A stretch of DNA of 6,026 nt from Streptosporangiaceae bacterium. Its GTDB lineage: Bacteria; Actinomycetota; Actinomycetes; Streptosporangiales; Streptosporangiaceae. The stretch spans positions 1 to 6,026 of the forward strand of contig JAICWX010000441.1 of NCBI GenBank assembly GCA_025934635.1. Direction: 5' to 3'. Positions 1-4,797 of this stretch are shown piece after piece; within the stretch, counting starts at the first letter, position 1, and every line of letters begins with the position of its first letter. The position numbers were made by a program, and so were the translations under genes. The notes below the pieces were generated by a model. That model worked only from the letters and a program-made list of their open reading frames with translations. It was not told the origin of the DNA and did no database searches.

Positions 1-555
1 ACCTGGTTCTGGCAGCAAGGCCACGGATCCCAGGCCGTGTTCGGCATCCCCGCGACCGGCGCGATCACGTTCTGGCTCCCGCTGATGATCTTCGCCTTCA
101 TGTTCGGGCTGTCCATGGACTACGAGGTGTTCATCCTGTCCCGGATGCGGGAGGAGTATGACCGCACCGGTTCCACCCGCCACGCGGTCACTGAAGGCCT
201 GGGCCGCACCGGCAGGCTGGTGACCAGCGCCGCGCTGATCTTGTTCCTCGCCTTCGCGTCCCTGGCTTCCGGGCCGGACACCGACATCAAGGTGTTCGCC
301 ACTGCGCTCGGCGCAGGCATCCTGCTGGACGCCACCGTGGTGCGTGCGCTCCTGGTCCCGGCGACGGTCGCGCTGTTCGGCCGGTGGAACTGGTGGCTGC
401 CCGGAACGCTCGCCAAGATCTTCCCTGCACGGCCCGGGGAGGACTCCAAGGTCCCATCATCTGCTTGCCAGGCGACGCATGGCCAAGTACCTGCGGGTGT
501 GCCCCGGCTCAGGCCAGAGGGCGACCTGGCCCGGCCAGAACGGCCGGTGACATAA
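1..555 (+). CDS. MMPL-family membrane transporter, C-terminal end (5' end outside window)
   Basis: This is the end of an RND/MMPL-type transporter of the inner membrane; the family exports lipids or hydrophobic compounds using the proton gradient. The frame is open from base 1, so the gene begins upstream of the window. A hydrophobic helix (residues about 22-40 of the visible part) leads into GLSMDYEVFILSRMREEY. This is the hallmark MMPL motif, and its Asp-Tyr pair corresponds to the proton-relay pair in MmpL proteins. Two more helices follow (about 80-97 and 101-127), then the usual short Trp-rich end (NWWLPG). After that comes a tail of about 50 residues rich in Pro, Ala and Arg with no membrane segment, longer than I would expect for this family. 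The substrate cannot be told from this part. The gene is convergent with the arsenic operon and is separated from it by a strong hairpin. MMPL assignment is near certain. Confidence 0.93.
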   Translation, partial: TWFWQQGHGSQAVFGIPATGAITFWLPLMIFAFMFGLSMDYEVFILSRMREEYDRTGSTRHAVTEGLGRTGRLVTSAALILFLAFASLASGPDTDIKVFATALGAGILLDATVVRALLVPATVALFGRWNWWLPGTLAKIFPARPGEDSKVPSSACQATHGQVPAGVPRLRPEGDLARPERPVT

Positions 556-602
556 AGGCCTGACACCAGCCTGACAAGCTCAGGTAGCAGGCTGCTCACG
601 TG

Positions 603-637
603 CGCCGGGTCCCGGTTCCGCAGGCCGGGACCCGGCG
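603..637. terminator. Strong GC hairpin downstream of the MMPL gene
   Basis: A perfect 13-bp inverted repeat (CGCCGGGTCCCGG at 603-615, complement at 625-637) with a 9-nt loop lies 47 nt after the MMPL stop codon. There is no T-tract on either side, as is common for actinobacterial hairpin terminators. Because the stem is symmetric it could also end transcription coming from the minus-strand operon. A weaker stem-loop (CCTGA/TCAGG, 570-584) precedes it. The structure is seen directly; the terminator role is inferred. Confidence 0.6.
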
Positions 638-811
638 ATACATCGCTGCGCGACTCCTTGGGCGCCCCGGCTCACCGGTCATTGTCACGACTAGGAAGAC
701 ATGACCGGCACCAGGGATCTGACGAGCGGAGTCGCGCCGTCGAGGAATGACTGGGCACGGCTGTTTCCTCGGAGGGCGCCGAAGTAGCGCGCGCCGGTCC
801 CGCGGGCCGGA
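638..811. other. Unassigned stretch without a supported gene
   Basis: I see no convincing gene between the hairpin and the chromate-transporter remnant. Open frames exist on the minus strand but carry Arg/Pro/Ser-rich translations without recognisable motifs. A 28-codon plus-strand frame from the ATG at 701 has a poorly spaced AGGAAG upstream and no recognisable product. The stretch may be the scar left when the 3' part of the chromate-transporter gene was lost. Confidence 0.4.
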
Positions 812-819
812 CGGCCCGC
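802..819. repeat. Perfect short hairpin at the chromate-transporter breakpoint
   Basis: GCGGGCCG (802-809) and CGGCCCGC (812-819) are perfect inverted copies separated by only 2 nt. The element sits exactly where the minus-strand reading stops resembling a chromate transporter (last conserved codon 814-812). It may be a rearrangement hotspot, or it may act as a terminator for the shortened operon. Confidence 0.5.
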
Positions 820-925
820 CGAACCCGATGCAGCCGATCCGGCCCCACTCCCGCAGCACCGTGGCCCGGCTGGCCTGAAACTGCGCCGCCGGCCCGGCCG
901 CACCAGACTGATACGGGTCCGGCAC
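812..925 (-). pseudogene. Chromate transporter (ChrA-like), N-terminal remnant
   Basis: A GTG start (925-923) lies 5 nt after the VOC stop codon, so this was the next gene of the same operon. The first 38 codons end in LREWGRIGCIGFGGP. That matches the start of ChrA/CHR-family proteins, where a Leu-x-x-Trp-x-x-Ile-Gly-x-x-x-Phe-Gly-Gly-Pro pattern marks the first membrane helix of a transporter of about 400 residues that exports chromate. Directly after GGP the resemblance stops. The frame stays open to 596 but encodes only an Arg/Pro/Ser-rich sequence without helices. The remaining roughly 90% of the gene is therefore missing and no transport function can remain. The short, motif-based match leaves some doubt about the exact subfamily. 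Confidence 0.65.
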
Positions 926-930
926 CGCCG

Positions 931-1323
931 TCAGCGGCCTGCGGGCTGGAACAACTCGACGGGGTTACCCGCAGGATCCTCGAGGAGGATCTGCTGGCCG
1001 CCGGGACCGGTAACGATGTCGTTGCGGAACCGCACACCCGCCGTCCGCAGCCGGTCCACCTCGCTGGTCAGGTCATCGACGATGAAATGGATCCGGTTCC
1101 AGCCGCCTGGTCCCGGTAGGCTCCCGTCGGGCATCGGCCGCCCCGCCGAGCTGCCCGGACCGGCCAGCAGCAGCCGCAGATGGCCGCGGGTGACCTCGGC
1201 GAACGCAGGCACCGCGCTGATTCCCACGGTGAACCCGAACTGCTTGGTATAGAAGTCGATGGCCGCTTGCACGTCGTCGACCATGTACCGGACGCTGACC
1301 ATGTCACCATTGCCGTGTGACAT
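931..1323 (-). CDS. VOC-family (glyoxalase/bleomycin-resistance fold) protein
   Basis: The 130-residue product has two beta-alpha-beta-beta-beta modules, the normal size for a single-chain VOC protein. Module one spans about residues 8-55 (VRYMVDDVQAAIDFYTKQFG) and module two about 76-127 (NRIHFIVDDLTSEVDRLRTAG, ending LLEDPAGNPVELFQP). His79 and Glu124 occupy the usual metal-ligand positions of module two, while the first-module His is replaced (Tyr13 region). There is no cysteine anywhere, so it is not the C-As lyase ArsI, which needs a Cys pair. The ATG at 1323 is supported by a strong AGGAGGTGG (1339-1331), 7 nt upstream and inside the arsenate reductase frame. It is the second gene of the ars-type operon and is probably translationally coupled. 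Substrate unknown; a role in handling metabolites under arsenic stress is only inferred from position. Confidence 0.88.
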   Translation of the reverse strand: MSHGNGDMVSVRYMVDDVQAAIDFYTKQFGFTVGISAVPAFAEVTRGHLRLLLAGPGSSAGRPMPDGSLPGPGGWNRIHFIVDDLTSEVDRLRTAGVRFRNDIVTGPGGQQILLEDPAGNPVELFQPAGR

Positions 1324-2114
1324 AACTCGTCCACCTCCTGTGCTCGGCTGGTTGTGTCGTTGATGCGAGCCAATAGGAACCCGATGCGGACTCGCAGATC
1401 AGCCGCTATGGCGCGGAACGTGGGATAGCTCTGGGTGTCGCTTCCGTCCCCTGCCGCCGGGTCGGGGATGCTCCAGTGGATCACCTCGGCCGGGCCGGGA
1501 AATTCCGGGCAGACCTCACGGACCCGGTCGCACAGGCTGATCACGTAGTCGAATCGCTGTCCGGCCAAGACGCTCATGTGCCTGGGCCGGCGGCCGCTGA
1601 TATCGATGCCATGCTCGCGCATCACCGCGATCGCGTTCGGATGCACGGGCTTGGGGTGGCTGCCCGCGCTGGCCGCTGTTACCGCCGGGCCCGCCAGTTG
1701 TTCCACGATTGCCTGGGCCATCTGTGATCGCGCGCTGTTCCCGGTGCACAAGAACAGTACCCGCGCGTGCGCCTGGGACCGAGCCGGTGCCGGCGGGAGG
1801 AACCGCAGCCCCGGATGCAAGGCGGCGCCGGCCGCGGCCAGCAGCTCACCGCAGCGCGCCAGGTCGATGCTGTAGTACGCATCCCGGCCGTCCGCCGAGC
1901 TGCGCCGCATGGCCACCAGCCCGCCATCGCGCAGCCGGGCCAGGTGATAGGAGACCAGGTTCTGCGGCTGGCCGAGCAGGGCTGTCAGCTCGCGGACCTG
2001 CCGGTCACTGCGGGCCAGCTCGCCCAGCAGCCGCCAGCGCCGCGGTTCCCCGGCCAGCCGCAGGAACCGCGGCGGAAACTCCTCCTGCCGCGTGCCCACC
2101 CAGCTACGATACAT
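1068..2114 (-). CDS. ArsR-type repressor fused to thioredoxin-type arsenate reductase, with an 85-residue read-through tail
   Basis: Residues about 10-100 form an ArsR/SmtB winged helix (QNLVSYHLARLRDGGLVAM recognition region, wing SSADGRDAYYSIDL). Residues about 118-255 form a low-molecular-weight-phosphatase-fold arsenate reductase. The catalytic loop is CTGNSARS (Cys123, Arg129), the redox relay is Cys195 and Cys202, and the general acid is Asp218. The spacings (72, 7 and 95 from the first Cys to Asp) equal those of pI258 ArsC (Cys10, Cys82, Cys89, Asp105), so the enzyme looks intact. It reduces arsenate to arsenite in the cytoplasm. The repressor part has only Cys88 and lacks the usual Cys-pair sensor. 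From Leu264, a TTA codon, the frame continues through the VOC gene out of phase and is Ser/Arg-rich, so the native protein probably ended at 263 residues. The ATG at 2114 is preferred; a TTG lies just before it. No Shine-Dalgarno sequence precedes it. Confidence 0.9.
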   Translation of the reverse strand: MYRSWVGTRQEEFPPRFLRLAGEPRRWRLLGELARSDRQVRELTALLGQPQNLVSYHLARLRDGGLVAMRRSSADGRDAYYSIDLARCGELLAAAGAALHPGLRFLPPAPARSQAHARVLFLCTGNSARSQMAQAIVEQLAGPAVTAASAGSHPKPVHPNAIAVMREHGIDISGRRPRHMSVLAGQRFDYVISLCDRVREVCPEFPGPAEVIHWSIPDPAAGDGSDTQSYPTFRAIAADLRVRIGFLLARINDTTSRAQEVDELCHTAMVTWSASGTWSTTCKRPSTSIPSSSGSPWESARCLRSPRSPAAICGCCWPVRAARRGGRCPTGAYRDQAAGTGSISSSMT

Positions 2115-2148
2115 CAATCAGGATTGATCAATCAATATTAGTTGATTG
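2113..2148 (-). promoter_or_regulatory. Tandem ArsR-type operators overlapping the -10 box and start codon
   Basis: Two copies of ATCAA-N6-TTGAT lie side by side: 2113-2128 (spacer TCAGGA) and 2131-2146 (spacer TATTAG). Their centres are 18 bp apart and they are separated by 2 nt. The second extends to a 7-bp arm, CAATCAA/TTGATTG (2129-2135 and 2142-2148). The inner half-sites together make the palindrome GATTGATCAATC (2122-2133). A minus-strand TAATAT (2140-2135), a good -10 box, lies inside the second operator, and the first covers the start ATG. A repressor bound here would block the polymerase, so autoregulation by the adjacent ArsR domain is expected. ATCAA/TTGAT-like half-sites are typical of ArsR-family repressors. 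No clear -35 box is seen. The mRNA leader would be only about 14 nt. Confidence 0.8.
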
Positions 2149-2414
2149 GCACAGTCGCATTTGTCATCCAGGCCAGGCCGGGCGGCGATCCAGCGGACTC
2201 GGCGGTCACTCGGCCATGCTCACCCGTCGCCGTGCCCCGGGCATCGCCACCGGTCAGCAGTTCCGGTTCGCCTCGCTGAGAAGCCTGCCCGCCGATGACC
2301 CCGGTCTGCCCGGCGACCCTGAGTTCAGCACCGCGCTGCTCCGCTAACTGAATGGGGCACTCAGCGGCCATGCAAAGTTCAGCCGGGCGCCGACGTCGCG
2401 CAGAACCAGTTGTC
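2149..2414. other. Intergenic stretch with a doubtful 43-residue plus-strand frame
   Basis: This stretch lies between the arsenic promoter and the DUF1905 remnant. The only candidate is a plus-strand frame from the ATG at 2218 to the TAA at 2345-2347 (43 residues). It has mostly G/C third positions, which fits coding, but a weak GGCGGT-like ribosome site and no family I recognise. It may be another gene fragment. Because the arsenic operon points the other way, a divergent gene would be natural here, but none is evident. No repeats or RNA genes are seen. Confidence 0.35.
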
Positions 2415-2612
2415 ATGAGGTCCGTGGCCGACAGCAGCGAGAGCCTCCGGGCGAGCGCTGAGTCCGTGAAGGTGGCCTTCGACGCTGAGCTGTGGCTGCG
2501 GGGCGCCCGGCGGACTCAGGGCTGGACTTTCGTGAGCCCGCCCGCCAGCCAGTCCGAGGAGATCCGCGACCTGGCCGGGCCCGTCAGCTGGTCGGACGCG
2601 CACGTCGCCTAG
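2415..2612 (+). pseudogene. DUF1905-domain protein, truncated after the first half
   Basis: From the ATG at 2415 there are 65 codons with almost only G or C in the third position, so this stretch was or is coding. Residues 22-56 (FDAELWLRGARR, GWTFVSPPA, SEEIRDLAGP) match the first half of a DUF1905 domain. The family pattern there is Phe-x-Ala-x-Leu-Trp, then Trp-x-Phe-Val-x-Leu-Pro, then Glu-Ile-Arg-x-Leu. The second half (Arg-Gly-Phe-Gly-Ser-Val-Arg-Val, then Gly-Gly-x-x-Trp-x-Thr-Ser-x-Phe-Pro) is absent. After Gly-Pro come nine unrelated residues and a TAG. A full protein would be about 100 residues. The start is uncertain: an in-frame ATG at 2352 would give 86 residues, and neither has a good ribosome site. 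DUF1905 function is unknown; the family is small and soluble. The reading ends exactly at the 3' end of the convergent DUF5685 gene. Confidence 0.62.
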
Positions 2613-3622
2613 CTGTTGCAGCAGCAGTCGCCGCATTCCTCTGAGCAGCAGCAGCATTCCAGTTCGCAGCAGCAGCATTCTTCACACTGGCAGCAGCAGT
2701 CCTGGCAGCAGCGGCGGCGCCGGTAGTAGCGCAGTACCCCGGACAGCATCCCCGGGCCGGCCGCCGGCAGGCTGGCTACCGGAAGGCCGCAGCCAATCGG
2801 TGCTCCGCCCGCGCTCGCGCTCATGAGGGCGCTCGTGCCCGTGACCGCGATCCGGTCCTTACGGGCGGCGGGCACGTCCCCGTAGGGCTCGGCGGCGGTC
2901 TGGGCGTCCCCGGCCGCCCGGCTGAACACCCGGTGCACTGACCGCGCCAGTTCGCGGGCCAGGAGCGCGTGCACGAGCCGCGCGTCGGTGAACTGCGCCT
3001 CGCTGAGGGCGAGCTTGATGCCCACCAGTGCGTCGTCGCACAGGCACCGGGCTTCGGCGATGCCGGTACCGGTGGCGAGCAGGGGGTTCCAGGCGCCGTC
3101 TCGGTCGGCTCTGTGACCGTGAGCAGCGCAGTGCCCGGCCCAGCGGCCGCCTCGACGGCCGTCTGCCGGCCGATCGCATCGGTGAGCACGCCGACCTCGA
3201 AGCCGAGTTCGCCGCCGGTCCGGGCGCTCGCCGCCGCCCACCGCGCCGCGCGGGCGGTCGCGGCACCGCGCACCCCCGGCCGGCCGAAAGCGCCGTCACC
3301 GTCATCTACATGGTCACGGATCTTCGCGGCGGCCAGGATGAGGGACACCGTGGCAGCCAGTCGCACGCAGGCGCCTATCGCCACATCCGCTTTGCGCATC
3401 CCCCCGCAGCGCGCACCGGCCGGCGGCCTTCCGCTCCGGCGCGCCATCCGCCTGCGCCTCCGCGAGGACCGAGATGATCAGCCCGTCGTAGTCGGTCGCA
3501 AGCCGTGCCGCCTGCCCGTGCTCGCCGCGCAGCGCCAGGCACATGCCGCACAAGTGCGCCTGCCATGCCGCCCCTAGCTCGCCGCCGAGCTGATGCCGGC
3601 ACGGCCGGATGATCCCGAACAC
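2609..3622 (-). pseudogene. DUF5685-family protein with Cys-rich tail, broken by a frameshift and an internal deletion
   Basis: The gene starts at GTG 3622-3620, with GGGAGG (3636-3631) 8 nt upstream. Segment one (MFGIIRPCRHQLGGEL, HLCGMCLALR, YDGLIISVL) has the Met-Phe-Gly start and Cys-x-x-Cys motif of DUF5685. At the G6 run (3405-3400) one extra base throws the frame. Removing it gives RGMRKADVAIGACVRLAATV and restores the alanine-rich helical core with AAAKIRDHVDDGDG. The second frame holds as far as LLTVTEPTETA (about 3105). The reading then continues one frame over with DGAWNPLLATGTG. I recall about 45-50 further residues between these two motifs in intact relatives, so an out-of-frame deletion is likely near 3095-3102, at a GACGG shared by both sides. 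Segment three runs to TAG 2611-2609 and ends in a Cys-rich tail. Function of the family is unknown. Confidence 0.75.
2612..2710 (-). repeat. TGC-codon (CAG/CTG-type) repeat tract encoding a Cys-rich tail
   Basis: The last 33 codons before the stop hold 18 Cys, mostly as TGC runs of two to four, separated by short Glu/Asp/Gln/Ser stretches such as CEECCCCELECCCC. On the plus strand this appears as repeated GCAGCAGCA blocks at about 2618-2712. The tail resembles a metal- or Fe-S-binding module and follows an Arg-rich YYRRRR. Cys-rich ends are known to me from actinobacterial members of this family. The trinucleotide runs are prone to slippage. Confidence 0.8.
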
Positions 3623-3922
3623 TGCCCATGCCTCCCACCTCGCGGCCTGACCCGCGATCGCGTCCCCGCCGTGCCACCGGCCGCAGCCGACGCCTGAGGG
3701 CGAATTCTCCGCGACGAGCCGAGACGGCAGCCCGGCGCGGCCAGCACCATGACGTGGCGATCAAGATGCCATCGGGACGCCTGGTTAAACCCCGGCGCAG
3801 GCACAAACCCATATTTTGCGCGATCGGTGCACCGGCAGGCCGACGACATCAGGAGCCGGAACCCGCGCCGCAGGCGGCCGGCCTGATGGCGGTCAGCCCG
3901 CGCCAGGCGCGCATTTGCAGAA

Positions 3923-3962
3923 TGTTAACGGGCCCGGCCGAATCTTTATCGGCTGTTAACGG
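3923..3962. promoter_or_regulatory. Direct repeat of TGTTAACGG, 31 bp apart (possible operator pair)
   Basis: TGTTAACGG occurs at 3923-3931 and again at 3954-3962. Each copy is built around the palindrome GTTAAC, which is uncommon in such G/C-rich DNA. The 31-bp period is close to three helical turns, so both would face the same side of the helix. A TACGAT (3972-3977), which fits the actinobacterial TAnnnT -10 pattern, follows on the plus strand. A regulator-binding site is inferred only. Confidence 0.4.
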
Positions 3963-3978
3963 CCAGAGATCTACGATC

Positions 3979-4107
3979 ATGGCATGCAAGGCCGGCGGCT
4001 GTCACGCCCACTGCGGGTGTGCCCCGCCCCGCGGTGATGGACCGGAGATCCGATGCGGCAGATTCCAGGGACACGGCAGCCCGCCGGCAGCACCTGCGCC
4101 GTCCTGA
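3979..4107 (+). CDS. Doubtful 42-residue Cys/His-containing small protein
   Basis: A plus-strand frame from the ATG at 3979 encodes MACKAGGCHAHCGCAPP followed by a Pro/Gly/Ala-rich end. It has Cys at residues 3, 8, 12, 14 and 26 and His at 9 and 11, a pattern that could bind metal. Against it, third positions are only moderately G/C, there is no ribosome site, and the frame is part of a longer open stretch without features. The TACGAT at 3972-3977 is too close for this ATG to be leaderless. A leaderless start would fit the ATG at 3984 instead, which gives only 17 codons in another frame. I would not rely on this call. Confidence 0.18.
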   Translation: MACKAGGCHAHCGCAPPRGDGPEIRCGRFQGHGSPPAAPAPS

Positions 4108-4172
4108 TACCGTCCGGGGATGCGCGGTGCCCGCCCCCGGGCCCCCGGCCGTCCCTGCGAACGAGCTAGCGC

Positions 4173-4454
4173 ATGTCCGGGAACAGCAGCCTTCCGGCGC
4201 GCGGCAGGCAGCCCGGCGCGCCCGGGCAGGCGGCACCGCAGCCTGCCCGGCTGCGTGTCATCAGCGGTGGCCTCGATGATGCGGTCCTGCGCAGGAAGCA
4301 GTTCGAGGACGCGCACCCGGGGATCGTGATCACCTCGCCCGGCCCGCGCACCTGCCTGTGGACCGCGCACCGCGATGGCATGATACTGGCCAGCGGATAC
4401 CAGCTCAGTGCCCTGCTGGACACGCTGGGCCGGCTGCCCGGCAAGCAGCCATGA
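4173..4454 (+). CDS. Small hypothetical protein (93 residues)
   Basis: The frame has strong G/C third-position bias and an in-frame TAG at 4167-4169 just before the ATG, so it cannot start further upstream. No clear ribosome site is visible (only GAACGAG-like bases), so a later start remains possible. Residues 1-27 are Pro/Gly/Ala/Gln-rich and probably unstructured. Residues about 28-88 look like a compact alpha/beta domain with QFEDAHPGIVITSPGP, then CLWTAHRDGMILASG, then a Leu-rich end LSALLDTLGRL. Many actinomycete genomes carry short orphans with this layout: a Phe-Glu-x-x-His-Pro helix end, a Trp-x-Ala strand and a final Leu-rich helix. I know no function for them. There is no signal peptide or membrane helix. 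It stands alone and is followed by a small hairpin. Confidence 0.7.
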   Translation: MSGNSSLPARGRQPGAPGQAAPQPARLRVISGGLDDAVLRRKQFEDAHPGIVITSPGPRTCLWTAHRDGMILASGYQLSALLDTLGRLPGKQP

Positions 4455-4459
4455 GACAC

Positions 4460-4476
4460 CCGCCTTGAGCAGGCGG
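4460..4476. terminator. Short hairpin after the 93-residue gene
   Basis: CCGCCT (4460-4465) and AGGCGG (4471-4476) form a 6-bp stem with a 5-nt loop, starting 6 nt after the stop codon. There is no T-run. It is a plausible but weak terminator. Confidence 0.4.
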
Positions 4477-4654
4477 AGATCCCCTTACCGCCACCGTGTT
4501 CTCCCTGCACCGCTCCAGAGCCGACACCACGCACCCCATCCCCGCCCGCCCGGCTGTCCCGCCCGCACAGCGACCACCCGCCGTGACCCCGCAGGCGCCG
4601 AGACGCACACACTTCCGCCGTTCGGCACGACCCGGCGGCCGGTGAGGGCGGTCG
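4477..4654. other. Short unassigned stretch before the antitoxin remnant
   Basis: No gene, RNA or repeat is supported here. Open frames on both strands give Pro/Arg/Thr-rich translations without motifs. On the minus strand this is where the rest of the antitoxin gene should lie, but even with the frame corrected the translation no longer resembles the family. Confidence 0.4.
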
Positions 4655-4789
4655 TTCCGATCATCCACTGCGGAAATCGACATTGATCCGGCGCTGCTCA
4701 AGCCCCGGCCGCCGCATCGAGGTAAAGTCCAGGTCGCCGGTCATGTCCTGGCCATCGGCAAACTTCTGGTCAGATTCCTCAGCCCTCGT
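4655..4789 (-). pseudogene. BrnA/CopG-type antitoxin, N-terminal remnant
   Basis: The minus-strand codons 4789-4673 read RAEESDQKFADGQ, then MTGDLDFTSMRRPGLEQRR, then INVDF. This follows the start of BrnA/CopG-like antitoxins, where Phe-Asp-x-x-Phe-Asp-Asp-Gly-Glu-Asp is followed by Leu-Asp-x-x-x-x-Arg-Arg-Pro-x-x-Glu-Gln-x-Arg-Val-Asn-Val-Asp-Phe-Pro-x-Trp-Met. Here it runs INVDFRSG and stops (4663-4661). Adding one C after the Phe codon would give PQWMI, the family continuation, so a 1-nt loss is likely. The expected start position (4789-4787) reads ACG, 6 nt after a good GAGGTGG (4802-4796), which suggests ATG was mutated. Beyond PQWMI the helical second half is absent. Such antitoxins bind DNA by a ribbon-helix-helix and neutralise an RNase toxin. 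No intact toxin gene is seen. Confidence 0.55.
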
Positions 4790-4797
4790 AGAGCGCC

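Larger units (their letters stand above)
3623..4172. other. 550-nt region without a confident gene
   Basis: The first part (3631-3640) carries the ribosome site of the DUF5685 gene, and the palindrome CGCGATCGCG lies at 3653-3662. A relatively A/T-rich patch at 3790-3822 on the minus strand could hold that gene's promoter, but no well-spaced -35/-10 pair is evident. A second A/T-rich patch (3915-3978) carries the repeated TGTTAACGG element. Open frames on both strands through here are Arg/Pro-rich with poor third-position bias and look non-coding. Confidence 0.5.

Noticed and set aside
931..1323. VOC protein as the C-As lyase ArsI
   Set aside because: The gene lies in an ars-type operon, but the protein has no cysteine and ArsI needs a Cys pair to bind trivalent organoarsenicals.
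1068..1325. The 85-residue C-terminal part as a genuine extra domain of the arsenate reductase
   Set aside because: It is the VOC coding sequence read in another frame, rich in Ser/Arg/Pro without a pattern, while the VOC frame has a strong ribosome site and a conserved fold.
1476..1875. Plus-strand open frames across the arsenate reductase
   Set aside because: They are opposite-strand shadows of a gene whose catalytic residues and codon bias fit the minus strand; no ribosome site or motif supports them.
2138..2416. A 92-residue minus-strand frame upstream of the arsenic operon
   Set aside because: No recognisable motif, and it would run into the operator region; codon bias does not clearly favour it over the opposite strand.
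2612..2712. GCA/CAG-rich stretch as a CRISPR array or tandem-repeat locus
   Set aside because: Repeat blocks are 3-nt units in irregular runs without constant spacers, and they translate cleanly into the Cys-rich protein tail.
2821..3447. Separate 208-residue minus-strand protein
   Set aside because: Only its first two thirds carry family-like sequence; it is the middle frame of the broken DUF5685 gene, not an independent gene.
3628..4107. A 159-residue plus-strand protein
   Set aside because: The translation is Arg/Pro-rich with no motif, the third-position bias is poor, and its first part overlaps the upstream region of the DUF5685 gene.
4405..4701. Overlapping open frames on both strands around 4405-4701
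   Set aside because: Low-complexity Arg/Pro/Gly translations, no ribosome sites, and partial overlap with the 93-residue gene and the antitoxin remnant.
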